DNA from: Candidatus Pseudoruminococcus merdavium
Lineage (GTDB): Bacteria > Bacillota > Clostridia > Oscillospirales > Ruminococcaceae
Direction of reading: 5' to 3'
DNA: 64,000 bases
Assembly (NCBI GenBank): GCA_904419745.1
Contig: CAJFSS010000004.1
Span: 90,153-154,152 of the forward strand
A program made the position numbers and the translations under genes. The notes beneath the pieces were generated by a model, which was not told the DNA's origin, ran no database searches, and saw only the letters and a list, made by a program, of their open reading frames with translations. Below are positions 8,825 through 17,725 of this stretch, piece by piece. Positions within the stretch are counted from its first letter, which is position 1, and each line of letters begins with the position of its first letter.

Positions 8825-9283
8825 ATGTCTCTTCCGGAGAAAATCAAGGAGTTGAGAAATCATAAGAATATGACACAGGAGCTTTTGGCGGAACGCATGG
8901 GGGTGTCCCGCCAGGCAGTTACTAAGTGGGAAAATGGACAAAGCAGGCCAAGTACGCAGAATCTTTTGACATTGGCTGAACTTTTCGGGGTTTCTGTAAC
9001 CGAACTGTTAGGGGAAAAAACCACTTATAAACCGAAACGACAGCGGATGTTCTTGGTTTTTGCAGCATTCAGCACTGTGTTACTGATTTTTTGTGGGTGG
9101 ACTATTTTAAAACTACTATCTTTCCCATCAGATGTAATCGGTTATGCGGATATGCCGACGGATATCTATGTGAATGCCAACGTTACCGATTTTTTACCGC
9201 TGTACTTTTTCACTGCAGCAATGGTGGGGATCACTATCTGGCTATATTTAAGAAAAGGAAAAAAGAGGGGAACACGAAAATGA
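8825..9283 (+). CDS. XRE-family regulator with two membrane helices
   Basis: The 152-residue protein has an N-terminal Cro/CI helix-turn-helix (LPEKIKELRNHKNMTQELLAERMGV then SRQAVTKWENGQ, residues 3-40). A basic linker leads into two hydrophobic segments near residues 79-100 and 120-142. This layout is a common Firmicute membrane-tethered XRE regulator that often senses envelope or toxin signals. It shares an ATGA overlap with the downstream lipoprotein, so the two are one operon. The start is chosen at the conserved MSLPEKIKELR; an upstream in-frame GTG would add 15 residues without similarity. Confidence 0.83.
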   Translation: MSLPEKIKELRNHKNMTQELLAERMGVSRQAVTKWENGQSRPSTQNLLTLAELFGVSVTELLGEKTTYKPKRQRMFLVFAAFSTVLLIFCGWTILKLLSFPSDVIGYADMPTDIYVNANVTDFLPLYFFTAAMVGITIWLYLRKGKKRGTRK

Positions 9284-9732
9284 AAAAGAAATGGAAAATC
9301 AGTGGTGTGGCGCTTTTTCTCGTCCTGGCCCTTGGTCTGTGCGGATGCACAAAATCGATGAGCCCATCCGGATCTTCATCTGAAACTGTTTTCCCCATGC
9401 CGCAGATACAGTATACTGAGGAATGGCCGCAGAATTCTTTTACTGTGGAAATTCCCAAACCTGTTACTGGAAAAGTCCAATGGATTTGGGAACACCCGAA
9501 TGGGGAGGGTTTTTCCATTTCCCTCACCGATTCAGATGGCCCTGAGGTGGAACAATACTTGGAAGAGCTGGCTTCCGTTGGGTTTCGCACGGTGGAAAAA
9601 CAGGTCCGTCTTTCAGGAGAGACGGATACAATCATTTATTTGGGGACAAATGGAACCATCGGAGTTTCCCTTCAATATACACAGGGCGGATTTGGAATGT
9701 ATCTGAGTAAAAATTTGCAAGGACTTGCGTGA
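9280..9732 (+). CDS. small secreted lipoprotein of unknown function
   Basis: The 150-residue protein begins with a lysine-rich signal peptide and a lipobox ending LGLCGC, so it should be lipid-anchored outside the membrane. The mature part is about 125 residues with a Ser-rich linker and a probable small alpha/beta domain; I do not recognise a family. Its ATG overlaps the stop of the XRE regulator (ATGA), preceded by AGAGGGG, so the regulator and lipoprotein are co-translated. A strong terminator follows directly. Confidence 0.8.
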   Translation: MKKKWKISGVALFLVLALGLCGCTKSMSPSGSSSETVFPMPQIQYTEEWPQNSFTVEIPKPVTGKVQWIWEHPNGEGFSISLTDSDGPEVEQYLEELASVGFRTVEKQVRLSGETDTIIYLGTNGTIGVSLQYTQGGFGMYLSKNLQGLA

Positions 9733-9776
9733 AAAATCCCCCATGCAAAACAAACAGTTTTGCATGGGGGATTTTT
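9732..9776. terminator. strong bidirectional terminator
   Basis: A 20-bp perfect stem (AAAAATCCCCCATGCAAAAC and its complement) with a 5-nt loop and T-runs on both sides. It ends the XRE-lipoprotein operon and faces the minus-strand yaaA gene. Confidence 0.92.
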
Positions 9777-9828
9777 GGATTGGCTTCGTCAAACAGAACC
9801 TTTGATTTTCCAGTCGTTTTGTTTTAAA

Positions 9829-10584
9829 TTATTTTTCTTCGGGTTCTCGGAGAAAAACCCATGTGTTTTCGTCTGAATATTCCGGATGGAATCGATAATG
9901 GAGCCTGTCAAATCCCTTCATCGTTTCCGGGTCTTTCGCGTGGTTTTCTGCCAAATACCGTACCATTTCTCCGCGTGCCATTTTGACATACACACCTTTT
10001 TCCTTGATTTCGTCCCTGACCCATTCCCCAAAAACCGGAGTAATAACCTTCATTGAAGTTCCCACATACGGGAGTATGGCTTTGCTGTATTCCGCAGAAG
10101 CAAGATTCACTAGGGTATCGTCCTCTTTTTTTAGAGAGCAGAAAAGGTTATCTTTCCAAAAATCATAGAGGTTCCTGCAAAAGTCTGTTTTCACTTTTGC
10201 CTGCATTTCCAAACGATAGGGGACAACTCCGTCCATGGGTTTCAAAATTCCATAGAACCCGGATAAAATCCGCAAATTCTGCTGTACATAATTGAATTGT
10301 TCCCTGGTAAATACGGAAGGGGCCATGTACTGGTACTGAATTCCCTCATAAGCTAGTAGAGCAGGGGTTAGCCTTGTTCGCAAATCCATCTGTTGATAGC
10401 GCTCAAAATTAAGTCGTGCGATGGCGTCGTTGCAGGCGAGAAGTTTTTTGAGTGCTTCATATGGTAGGGATTTTAAATACTCAAGCAAAATCCCTGTTTT
10501 TTCCAAAAAAGCGGGGAGTTGTTCACAGGCTAAAAAGTCATCTGCCATGTTCATTTTTTTGGCAGGCGAAATAATCAGTTTCAT
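9829..10584 (-). CDS. yaaA: YaaA-family peroxide stress protein
   Basis: The 251-residue protein is full length for YaaA (DUF328/UPF0246). It starts with the diagnostic MKLIISPAKKM and contains the helix-hairpin segment RLTPALLAYEGIQY, then LRILSGFYGILKPMD and VNLASAEYSKAI. E. coli YaaA binds DNA and lowers intracellular iron to limit oxidative damage; the same role is inferred here. It sits 21 nt downstream of a CarD-like gene on the same strand and may be read with it. Confidence 0.93.
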   Translation of the reverse strand: MKLIISPAKKMNMADDFLACEQLPAFLEKTGILLEYLKSLPYEALKKLLACNDAIARLNFERYQQMDLRTRLTPALLAYEGIQYQYMAPSVFTREQFNYVQQNLRILSGFYGILKPMDGVVPYRLEMQAKVKTDFCRNLYDFWKDNLFCSLKKEDDTLVNLASAEYSKAILPYVGTSMKVITPVFGEWVRDEIKEKGVYVKMARGEMVRYLAENHAKDPETMKGFDRLHYRFHPEYSDENTWVFLREPEEK

Positions 10585-10605
10585 GGCATCTCCTTTTAAG
10601 CTACA

Positions 10606-11142
10606 TTATCCAATAGAGGATTTCTGCGTTTCTTTGGTTTGTGTGGCAAACAGTTCGGTAAAGCGCTGTTTCATATACTCTTCCATCTCCTCGTAGGGGA
10701 TATCCAAGGCAATAGAAAGTTCTCCGTACAAAAGTTCCTGGGCGCGTTTTTCATACCTCAGGTAGAGCTTTCCAATCTTTTTTCCCTGTTTGCTCATCTC
10801 CCATTCTTTGTGCCGGATCGAGGTGAGCAGATGCATCCATTCCCTGCATTCGTGATCGCTCAAGCATTGCCGGTATTCTTCTTCCAAAGCTTCGGGATTC
10901 ATCTTTTCACTGGAAACAGACATGTTGGAGAGCAGCTGTCCTGCTTCCTCCTTTGTTAGAACAGGCCGCATAAAGACCTTGGTATCCACCGGGATATAGA
11001 TTTCCCCCGCTTCATAAGCGGGATTAAGCTTGTAGTAGGACTTTTCTGAATCCTTTACCGGGATATCATGAGGTATCCCGATATCCTCGACACGGCATAC
11101 CCCTGTGTTGCCATACACGATCCATTCGCCTTTTTCAAACAT
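10606..11142 (-). CDS. CarD-family transcription regulator
   Basis: The 178-residue protein starts with FEKGEWIVYGNTGVCRVEDIG, the Tudor-like CarD_TRCF domain that binds the RNA polymerase beta subunit. A helical C-terminal domain follows (about residues 75-165) that contacts promoter DNA. CarD proteins stabilise open complexes, especially at rRNA promoters. The ATG at 11142 has GGAGGG at good spacing and sits on the domain boundary. An in-frame upstream extension to 11235 lacks any similarity. Confidence 0.88.
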   Translation of the reverse strand: MFEKGEWIVYGNTGVCRVEDIGIPHDIPVKDSEKSYYKLNPAYEAGEIYIPVDTKVFMRPVLTKEEAGQLLSNMSVSSEKMNPEALEEEYRQCLSDHECREWMHLLTSIRHKEWEMSKQGKKIGKLYLRYEKRAQELLYGELSIALDIPYEEMEEYMKQRFTELFATQTKETQKSSIG

Positions 11143-11371
11143 CGTTTTCCCTCCTGATAAAATTTTTGGATCCCTGGGGAACTTTCCCCGTAACGGGATC
11201 GATCTGCAGATAGTTGCTCTATCTGAAACAATCATGTTGTGCAGGACATAACTATTTGAGTTCCTGTTTGCACACTTTATAAGATTATTGTAACATAATT
11301 TGATACCGAAATGTAAGTGAAAACTTCGCTACAACGGGAGAAATCCCAAGCCTACTCTTTGAAGGAAAGAC

Positions 11372-11399
11372 AAAACCCCCCACCATTGGTGGGGGGTTA
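11372..11399 (-). terminator. terminator of the YqeY-like gene
   Basis: An 11-bp stem AACCCCCCACC / GGTGGGGGGTT with a 3-nt loop, and TTTTG on the minus strand. It lies 5 nt past the stop of the gene ending at 11405. Confidence 0.85.
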
Positions 11400-11404
11400 T
11401 CTGC

Positions 11405-11851
11405 CTATTTTAAAAGCTCGCCGACTACCTGGTTCACCAGTTTGCCGTCGGCCTTCCCTTTGACGAGGGGCATCAGGGTTTTCATGATAATCCCCTTTTC
11501 TTTTGGAGTCGGGGAGGAAATCCCAAGTTGTTCCAAAACATTTTGCACGGCCTGTTGGATTTCCTCCACAGACATTTCTTTTGGCGCAAACTCGCTGAGT
11601 ACGGCGATGCGAAACTCACATTCTTCAAATATATCTTTCCGGTCAGCGGGAGCGCTGTCCCGTGTTTCTTTCGTCTGCTTGATTTCTTTTAAAATCAGGG
11701 CGTTTTCTTCCTCTTCTGTCAGATCCCGGCGTTCATCTTTTGCCTTGGCCTTCAGAGTGGAAAGCATCAGGGAAAGGGCGTCTTTCCGTCTGGTGTCTTT
11801 TGCTTTTAGGGCGGCCATCATTTCCTTTTGAATCTGTTGTGTTTTGCCCAT
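11405..11851 (-). CDS. yqeY: GatB/YqeY domain protein
   Basis: The 148-residue protein matches the stand-alone YqeY family along its whole length. A helical N-domain with KDTRRKDALSLMLSTLKAK is followed by the GatB tail-like domain with EFAPKEMSVEEI and MGxxMK-like IMKTLMPLVKGKADGKLVNQ. It resembles the tail of the Asp/Glu-tRNA amidotransferase that contacts tRNA; the stand-alone function is unsettled. The ATG at 11851 has a perfect AGGAGG. The open frame upstream to 11881 has no ribosome site. Confidence 0.9.
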   Translation of the reverse strand: MGKTQQIQKEMMAALKAKDTRRKDALSLMLSTLKAKAKDERRDLTEEEENALILKEIKQTKETRDSAPADRKDIFEECEFRIAVLSEFAPKEMSVEEIQQAVQNVLEQLGISSPTPKEKGIIMKTLMPLVKGKADGKLVNQVVGELLK

Positions 11852-11892
11852 AGTCGGTTCCTCCTGTTCGTACCGCACCACCTCGGCAAAGG

Positions 11893-11960
11893 TTGACGCG
11901 GGAATACCTATTGTTTATAAAAAGACGACCTTTTGGAAAGGCCTTCCTTAAGAGGTCATC
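11893..11960 (+). promoter_or_regulatory. plus-strand promoter with long hairpin; possible small RNA
   Basis: TTGACG (11893-11898), 17 nt and TATAAA (11916-11921) form a good promoter on the plus strand, where no gene follows. Just downstream, GACGACCTTTT pairs with AAGAGGTCATC to form an imperfect long hairpin (about 11924-11960). No T-run follows. The rest of the gap from 11852 to 12172 holds no supported gene. Confidence 0.3.
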
Positions 11961-12172
11961 TAAAAACTATGATACTACTTTTCCTATTTTCGGTAAAGTG
12001 ACAAAGCATGGGGCGGTATGAGTATGCTGTGTTTTGAGAAAAAGAAAATGCCCCCACTGCGCTCAATGGAAAACTCCTTCCCATACGGCTTTCCTTGTTC
12101 CGCTCCAGTATTTAACGGACCAAGAAAATTATTTTATACTTTGGGCAGAACAGCGATAAAAGATTTTCTCCC

Positions 12173-13021
12173 TTATTTTTCCTTTTTACAAAGTTTTTGC
12201 ACTGCATAGCGCATCGCTCCAAGTGCGACAATCCGCTTCGGATCATGGGGTGGGTAAAAGGTACATTGTGCAAAGGAAGGGGTCAGGGAAAGCTCCTGTG
12301 CAGTCCGCTTTGCTGCCTCCAGGTATCCGGGATATCCAGTCGTCCCTCCGCCAATAACAATGGCGTCCGGATTGTACAGGTTTATCACCATGGCAAGTGC
12401 CATGCCAAAGGATTCCCCTGCCTTTTGTATGATGGAAACTGCCTGGGGATCTCCATTTTGCAGTTTTTCCAGTAACTGTGTCGCTGTGCAGCCGGCTTCC
12501 CTCAGAATTTGGGCGCCTCCTCCCAGTTTGTCAATGGTTCTGTACCCCTGTGGAGTGCTGACATAACAGTGCCCGAGTTCTCCAGTAAATCCCCCGGCAC
12601 CATGCAACAGATGCCCGTGATCGCTGACTGAGAGGGCGATCCCGGTTCCAGCCATTAAGACGGCGACCACAGAATTCTCAGGGAAATGCGAAGCCTCCTC
12701 CACGGCGGCGCACCGCACATCATTGAGATAGAACACTGGAAATTTGCCGTCTGAAAAGAAGACGGAATCCACACCGGACAGGGCGGGAACCACATCGGAA
12801 CGTTCACAAAAATGGTCGGACGTCACAAGCCCGGGAACAGCCATCCCCACTGCATCAATGGGAAATGGGAGCAAATCCAGAAAATCTTCCAACTGTTCTT
12901 TCAAATATTCTTTGGTGCAATTGATTCCGGTGGATACTCGGCGTTCTATCCATTCTTTCCCGTCCCTCGCGCAGAGGTACATCTTAGTTCCTCCAATATC
13001 CACTCCGACCAAGTGTTTCAT
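12173..13021 (-). CDS. ROK-family sugar kinase, first of a tandem pair
   Basis: The 282-residue protein begins VGVDIGGTKMYLC, the ATP phosphate-binding loop of ROK kinases. The catalytic-Asp segment FYLNDVRCAAVEEA and GGFTGELGH come mid-protein, and VIGGGTTGYPGYLEAA at the C-terminus. The usual zinc motif CxCGxxGC is absent, although the His of GELGH is kept. ROK kinases phosphorylate glucose, fructose, mannose or N-acetyl sugars. Its ATG overlaps the stop of the sister gene at 13018 by 4 nt, and both proteins are 282 residues, so this is a tandem duplication. Confidence 0.87.
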   Translation of the reverse strand: MKHLVGVDIGGTKMYLCARDGKEWIERRVSTGINCTKEYLKEQLEDFLDLLPFPIDAVGMAVPGLVTSDHFCERSDVVPALSGVDSVFFSDGKFPVFYLNDVRCAAVEEASHFPENSVVAVLMAGTGIALSVSDHGHLLHGAGGFTGELGHCYVSTPQGYRTIDKLGGGAQILREAGCTATQLLEKLQNGDPQAVSIIQKAGESFGMALAMVINLYNPDAIVIGGGTTGYPGYLEAAKRTAQELSLTPSFAQCTFYPPHDPKRIVALGAMRYAVQKLCKKEK

Positions 13022-13866
13022 ATCCGTTCTCCTTTCTGTATACGGCGGATAAATTCCATTGCGCCCAGCACTACAATCCTTTTTTCGTCTTTTGGCCGTG
13101 TAATCAGACAACCCTCCAGGGATTGTGCAAGAGCGTGCTGTTTACAGGAGGCAAGCGCAGCTTCAAAATATCCTGGATAAGAGGTCATTCCACCCCCGAC
13201 CACCAACACATGAGGATTAAAAATCCCAATCACATTGGCGAGCGCAAGGCCAAAATAGAACCCTGCTCTGCGTACTTCCTCCAATGCTTCTGGATCGTTT
13301 TCACGAATACGGGATAAAAATGTATTCAATGAAACGCCGGTTCTTCTCAGTAGGGCGTTTCCTCCGCTCATGTCGTCTACCAGAAACACACTGTCGTCTT
13401 TTGTTGCCATGCAAGTGTATCCAAGTTCCCCAGCAAATCCTCTCCCAGTCAGGAGATGTCCCGCATCCACAATACCAAGTGCGGTGCCGGAACCCGCCAA
13501 AGCAACGGCGATAAGATAGTCCTTCGGATAATTGGCGGCCTCTGCCAGGGCAGCACAGCGTAGATCGTTTAGGAAATGAACGGGGAATTTGCCCTGGGAA
13601 AGGAACTCTGCTGACATTCCGATAATTCCAGGAATGGCATCGCAACGGATGACTTCCCTGTCTTGCGAAACCAGACCGGGGATTGCAACCCCCACTCCAT
13701 CCACAGAAAATGGAAGACTTTGAAGAAAAAGGTCCAATTCCTGTTTTACCTGGGCGGCAAGGAAGGTGTTTCCGGTGGGGATCTGTTTTTCCAGATAGCC
13801 ATCTTTTCCCCGGGCACAAAATGCCATTTTGGTTCCTCCGATGTCCACTCCCACAAAATGCTCCAT
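13018..13866 (-). CDS. ROK-family sugar kinase, second of a tandem pair
   Basis: The 282-residue protein starts FVGVDIGGTKMAFC, with AGGAGGGG before the ATG at 13866. It shares the architecture of its downstream neighbour: catalytic FLNDLRCAALAEAA and GFAGELGYT, then DDMSGGNALLRRTG where the CxCGxxGC zinc motif should be. The GELGH histidine is also replaced by Tyr, so no zinc site is expected. The same DDMSGGNALLR segment recurs in the ROK gene at 33205, so that copy is closer to this one. It is first in a two-gene operon. Sugar specificity is unknown. Confidence 0.87.
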   Translation of the reverse strand: MEHFVGVDIGGTKMAFCARGKDGYLEKQIPTGNTFLAAQVKQELDLFLQSLPFSVDGVGVAIPGLVSQDREVIRCDAIPGIIGMSAEFLSQGKFPVHFLNDLRCAALAEAANYPKDYLIAVALAGSGTALGIVDAGHLLTGRGFAGELGYTCMATKDDSVFLVDDMSGGNALLRRTGVSLNTFLSRIRENDPEALEEVRRAGFYFGLALANVIGIFNPHVLVVGGGMTSYPGYFEAALASCKQHALAQSLEGCLITRPKDEKRIVVLGAMEFIRRIQKGERI

Positions 13867-13984
13867 ACAAATCCCCTCCTGACGGTATTTGCTTTTAGTA
13901 TACATTTTTTTCCTGATTTCGTAAATGAAAATCAGTCGACACGCTGTGAAAAATGGGGGATTGTTGAAAAAGATTTTCAAAATA

Positions 13985-14010
13985 TGTAACATTACACTTG
14001 GAAAGGGTAC
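13985..14010 (+). promoter_or_regulatory. candidate ECF-type autoregulatory promoter
   Basis: TGTAAC (13985-13990), a 16-nt spacer and GTAC (14007-14010) resemble the TGAAAC-N16-CGTA pattern of ECF promoters. It lies 26 nt before the ATG of the ECF sigma gene, as expected for self-activation. Confidence 0.4.
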
Positions 14011-14035
14011 TAAGTAAGTGAAAGGGGGGACAGAA

Positions 14036-14524
14036 ATGCAGCAAATCGCATGGATATATGAAGAACATAAACAGGAACTGTATTCCTACCTTTTGTGGTT
14101 GACCCATGATACTACACTGGCCGAGGATTTGCTGCAAGAGACCTTTGTCCAGGCGATATCCTCCCTGGAACGTTTTCGGAAGGAGAGCAGTGTGCGCACC
14201 TGGCTTTTTTCGATTGCACGCCACCTTTGGATGAAACACCTCAGGGACAGAAAACCTGCTCCGCTCCCGGAAGAAATACTGTTTAACCTGTCTGAAGATA
14301 CCCTGCAAAAACAATTTTCCGACCGCCAGATACTGAAAAGAGTTGAGCAGCTTCTTGCCCAGAAAGACGCCCGTGCAAGGGAAATCGTCAAAATGCGTGC
14401 ACATGGATACAGTTATGCGGAAATTGCGGAACATGCTGAGATCAGCGAAAGTTCTGCGCGGGTTCTGTTGTTCCGCATACGAAATTGGTTAAAAGAGCAA
14501 CTCCAAAGGGAGGGATATTTTTGA
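14036..14524 (+). CDS. ECF RNA polymerase sigma factor
   Basis: The 162-residue protein has region 2 (EDLLQETFVQAISSLERF, then RTWLFSIARHLWMKHLRD) at about residues 28-75. Region 4 (YAEIAEHAEISESSARVLLFRIRNWLK) lies at about 127-155, and no region 3 is present. This is the sigma-70 ECF layout. It ends in a TTGA overlap with the next gene, a zinc-finger membrane protein that is the likely anti-sigma factor. The ATG at 14036 follows AAAGGGGGGA. Predicted role: it directs RNA polymerase to envelope-stress or similar promoters when released. Confidence 0.9.
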   Translation: MQQIAWIYEEHKQELYSYLLWLTHDTTLAEDLLQETFVQAISSLERFRKESSVRTWLFSIARHLWMKHLRDRKPAPLPEEILFNLSEDTLQKQFSDRQILKRVEQLLAQKDARAREIVKMRAHGYSYAEIAEHAEISESSARVLLFRIRNWLKEQLQREGYF

Positions 14525-15069
14525 ATACAAATTGTAATATAATTCAGGACTTAATACCTCTTGTAAAAGATGGCGTAGCAAGTAATGAGAGCAGGGAACT
14601 GGTCTTTCAGCATATTGAAAAATGTGAAACATGTAAAAACCTGTATGATTCCCTGCCTGATAGCGGACTCCAGGCCCCTGAACCGCAAAGGGACGCTAAA
14701 ATTTTGCTTGCTATGCGCCGAACGATGCGTGTGATCCAGTTGATGATCCTGTGTATTGGAGGGCTGATCAGTATTAGTATTGGGCAATCTTCCGGAGTGT
14801 TTTACAATTTTCTGCTGCTTCCTCTGCTTGGAGTTCTCAGCGGAATAGGTCCCCGGGTTCGCTGGTATTGGGTGCCGATTATCCTTTTTGCGGGGGAATT
14901 CCTCTGGTATTGCCTATATAGTTTATGGACTTCTTCGTCGCTTGGTTTTTTCTCTGTGGAAGCGTACAGTTTGTTGGGAGGGGCTGCTGTCTATGGCACT
15001 ATTTATGCGGTATTGGCACTACTTGGCAGGGTTGCGGTAGAGCTCTTCCGCTATGCCTTTCGCCGTTAA
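14521..15069 (+). CDS. zinc-finger membrane anti-sigma factor
   Basis: The 182-residue protein starts at a TTG overlapping the sigma stop, with GGGAGG 7 nt upstream. It has an N-terminal anti-sigma zinc finger (HIEKCETC, an H-x3-C-x2-C motif near residues 28-36). Four or so hydrophobic segments follow from about residue 75 to the end. Such ZAS-type proteins hold their cognate ECF sigma at the membrane. No ATG exists near the domain start, so the TTG start is required. Confidence 0.82.
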   Translation: MNTNCNIIQDLIPLVKDGVASNESRELVFQHIEKCETCKNLYDSLPDSGLQAPEPQRDAKILLAMRRTMRVIQLMILCIGGLISISIGQSSGVFYNFLLLPLLGVLSGIGPRVRWYWVPIILFAGEFLWYCLYSLWTSSSLGFFSVEAYSLLGGAAVYGTIYAVLALLGRVAVELFRYAFRR

Positions 15070-15084
15070 AGGGAGGTGTACATT

Positions 15085-15906
15085 ATGGATAAAAAATATT
15101 CAATCATACTTAGAATAATTTCCGGAGTTGCAGGAGTAGCGATCCTCATTTTTCTCGCTCTGATTGCCTTTTCTTTTCTCGGCAATCCAGTGACGTCGCT
15201 GATTGCCGGACAACGAATGGAAACCCATATCAGCCGGCACTTTTCCTTTTTGAATTTGGAAAAAGAGAGGGTTTTTTACAATTTTAAGACGGGGAACTAT
15301 ACTATGAGAGTGCAGGATACTGGTAGCCGGGACACTCATTTTTCCGTCTATTATAACCCGCGAACCAAGGCCACAGGCGATACCTATGCCAATGATGTGC
15401 TCGGTGGAACGAATACCATCCTGCGTTTTCAAGAGGAATATGCTCTGCTGCTCCACTCCTTGCTGGAAAATGTCCTGGTACAGCAGGAATCCGCTTATCA
15501 GATTGCCTCTATCCAAGTCATTGATGAAATGCGGTGGAGTGGGACTAACCAAGATATCCCGCCGCTAGACGCCCCTTTTGAAAAGCATTTTCTCAAGGAT
15601 GCAAGAGTGATGATAACCCTTTCTACGCCGGATTTTCCAGGGGATCCTGTTCAGACAGCGGAGCAGATGCAGAGTTTGTATCAGGCAATGAAAAAAGACG
15701 GGGATTATTTTACGGAATATATATTATATTTGGAGTATGCGGATCGGCAAGAACAGGATACGCCGTGTCTTGCGGGAATTACGGGGGCATCTCCGGAGGA
15801 TTTAGAAGATGTAAAATTTCCACAGAGGGCACAGGAACTTGTGGAAAGAAGTCTTCTGGAAATGCCGGAGGTCAAGTATCACTATGCAGACTTCGCTGAA
15901 GAATAG
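15085..15906 (+). CDS. membrane-anchored protein of unknown function in the ECF operon
   Basis: The 273-residue protein has one N-terminal membrane segment (about residues 8-32) and an extracytoplasmic domain of about 235 residues with mixed alpha/beta character. I do not recognise a family. It follows the anti-sigma gene by 15 nt with GGGAGG before the ATG, so it belongs to the ECF operon. It may be a sensor or an effector of that stress circuit. A strong terminator follows. Confidence 0.7.
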   Translation: MDKKYSIILRIISGVAGVAILIFLALIAFSFLGNPVTSLIAGQRMETHISRHFSFLNLEKERVFYNFKTGNYTMRVQDTGSRDTHFSVYYNPRTKATGDTYANDVLGGTNTILRFQEEYALLLHSLLENVLVQQESAYQIASIQVIDEMRWSGTNQDIPPLDAPFEKHFLKDARVMITLSTPDFPGDPVQTAEQMQSLYQAMKKDGDYFTEYILYLEYADRQEQDTPCLAGITGASPEDLEDVKFPQRAQELVERSLLEMPEVKYHYADFAEE

Positions 15907-15933
15907 TATCCAGAAAAAACAAAAATTTTTCAT

Positions 15934-15966
15934 AAAAAGGCCAGGAGATCCCTCCTGGCCTTTTTT
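15934..15966. terminator. bidirectional terminator between ECF operon and proS
   Basis: A 9-bp stem GGCCAGGAG / CTCCTGGCC with AAAAA before and TTTTTT after. It can end both the plus-strand ECF operon and minus-strand proS. Confidence 0.92.
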
Positions 15967-17698
15967 ACCGAACGTGGGAGGAAAGCTCCCCATACAGCTG
16001 ATGAATCAGGGCATGGATTTCCTCCGCTGCCTGTTCAATCGGGACTTCTCTTTTAACAGTTCCATCTCTGGTGGTGAGTTCCACGCATCCATTTTTTAAA
16101 TTGCGCGGGCTGATCACTACCCGGATCGGAAGCCCAAATAAGTCGGCGTCCGTAAACATAGCTCCTGCACGGATTTCACGGTCGTCGTAGAGCACTTCAA
16201 TCCCCTGTTTTTGTAGGCAGTCATACAGTGCATCCGCCGCCTTGCGGACTTCTTGATCGTCGGCGCGCAGGCAACAAAGAGATACCTGCCATGGGGCAAC
16301 GGAAATCGGCCAAATTGGGCCGTGCTCATCCCGGTATACCTCACAGATGGAGGCCGCAAGCCTACCGATTCCAATCCCATAGCATCCCATAATGGGATAT
16401 TGCAGGCAACCGTTTTCATCCAAATATTGCATCCCCATACTGCGGGTGTACTTGTCCCCCAACTGGAAAATATTTCCCACTTCAATTCCCCGCGAAATGG
16501 TAAGGGAATGCCTGCCGCATTGTGGACAGATACCGCCTTCCACCGCCTTGGCGAAGTCGAAAAATTCCACTTCAGGGAGGTCACGCGGCATACAAAGCCC
16601 AGTGTAATGGAACCCGGTGCGGTTTGCCCCACAACAGAGATTGACAGCCCCCTGAAGCGAACGATCAAAGAGTACCTGCGCCTGTGCGTGCAGTCCATAG
16701 GGGCCGAGATAGCCCGCACACAGCCCGCTTTCCTCTGTAATCTGTGCCGGACAGAGTTCTTCTCCTAAGTAATTGGTCAGCTTGGTTTCGTTAACGGTGA
16801 GATCTCCACGCAGAAATACGACGACATAGCCGCTGTCCGAACGTTTTTGGTAGACAACCGCCTTGCAGGTATGTGCGGCATCCACATGTAGGTAATTTCT
16901 GACCTGTTCAATACTCTCCATGTGCGGTGTTTCCACTGGGGTCAGCGCTTGTAGCTCTTCCTGCTCCGGGCTTGGCAAAAGATTTGGAGCCGCCTCCAAG
17001 TTGGAGCGGTAGGAACAGTGTGGACACAATGCGATGGAGTCCTCCCCAACCGGGGTAAGCAGCATGTATTCATGGGAGATGCTCCCACCCATCATTCCGG
17101 AATCAGAGGCAACCGTGATAACCTGGGGCAGCCCAACACGGGCAAAAATCCGTTCATAGGCGTGATAACACTGCTGATAATACTGTTCCAGATCTTCCTG
17201 AGAAGTATGGAAGGAATAGGCGTCCTTCATGGCAAATTCCCGTACCCGAATAAGTCCCGCGCGCGGCCTTGCCTCGTCCCGGAACTTGGTCTGTATCTGG
17301 TAAATCATAAAGGGATAGCGGGCATAGGATTGCCCATATTCCCTCACTAAATGGACGGCAGCCTCCTCATGGGTCATTCCCAGGACAAGGGGAGAGCCAA
17401 ACCGGTCGGAAAAGCGAAGGAGTTCTTCGCCCACGCTCCGGTATCTCCCAGATTCTTCCCATAAGGATGCGGGAAGTACTACTGGAAACTGGATTTCCTG
17501 ACCGCCAATGGCATCCATTTCCTCCCGTATAATTTTCTCGATTTTTTGGCAAATACGGCGCAAGGGTGGGTACTGGGAATAAATCCCATTGGCTACTTGT
17601 TTCATGTAGCCGCCCCGGATCATAAGCGCATGGCTTTCGGTCTGGCAGTCAGAGGGCCGTTCCTTTAGCCTTTCTCCAATCAGTTGTTTCACTTTCAT
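15965..17698 (-). CDS. proS: prolyl-tRNA synthetase, bacterial type
   Basis: The 577-residue enzyme charges tRNA-Pro. Class II motif 1 and 2 are visible (motif 2 around TKFRDEARPRAGLIRVREF). It is followed by the bacterial INS editing domain (about residues 225-400, including DLTVNETKLTNYLG), motif 3 GCYGIGIGRL and an anticodon-binding domain ending the protein. The length is typical of the bacterial form that carries cis-editing of Ala-tRNA-Pro. A T-box leader precedes it, so expression should rise when tRNA-Pro is uncharged. Confidence 0.96.
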   Translation of the reverse strand: MKVKQLIGERLKERPSDCQTESHALMIRGGYMKQVANGIYSQYPPLRRICQKIEKIIREEMDAIGGQEIQFPVVLPASLWEESGRYRSVGEELLRFSDRFGSPLVLGMTHEEAAVHLVREYGQSYARYPFMIYQIQTKFRDEARPRAGLIRVREFAMKDAYSFHTSQEDLEQYYQQCYHAYERIFARVGLPQVITVASDSGMMGGSISHEYMLLTPVGEDSIALCPHCSYRSNLEAAPNLLPSPEQEELQALTPVETPHMESIEQVRNYLHVDAAHTCKAVVYQKRSDSGYVVVFLRGDLTVNETKLTNYLGEELCPAQITEESGLCAGYLGPYGLHAQAQVLFDRSLQGAVNLCCGANRTGFHYTGLCMPRDLPEVEFFDFAKAVEGGICPQCGRHSLTISRGIEVGNIFQLGDKYTRSMGMQYLDENGCLQYPIMGCYGIGIGRLAASICEVYRDEHGPIWPISVAPWQVSLCCLRADDQEVRKAADALYDCLQKQGIEVLYDDREIRAGAMFTDADLFGLPIRVVISPRNLKNGCVELTTRDGTVKREVPIEQAAEEIHALIHQLYGELSSHVR

Positions 17699-17725
17699 CT
17701 CTGTTCCTCCTTATTATGTAACCGG

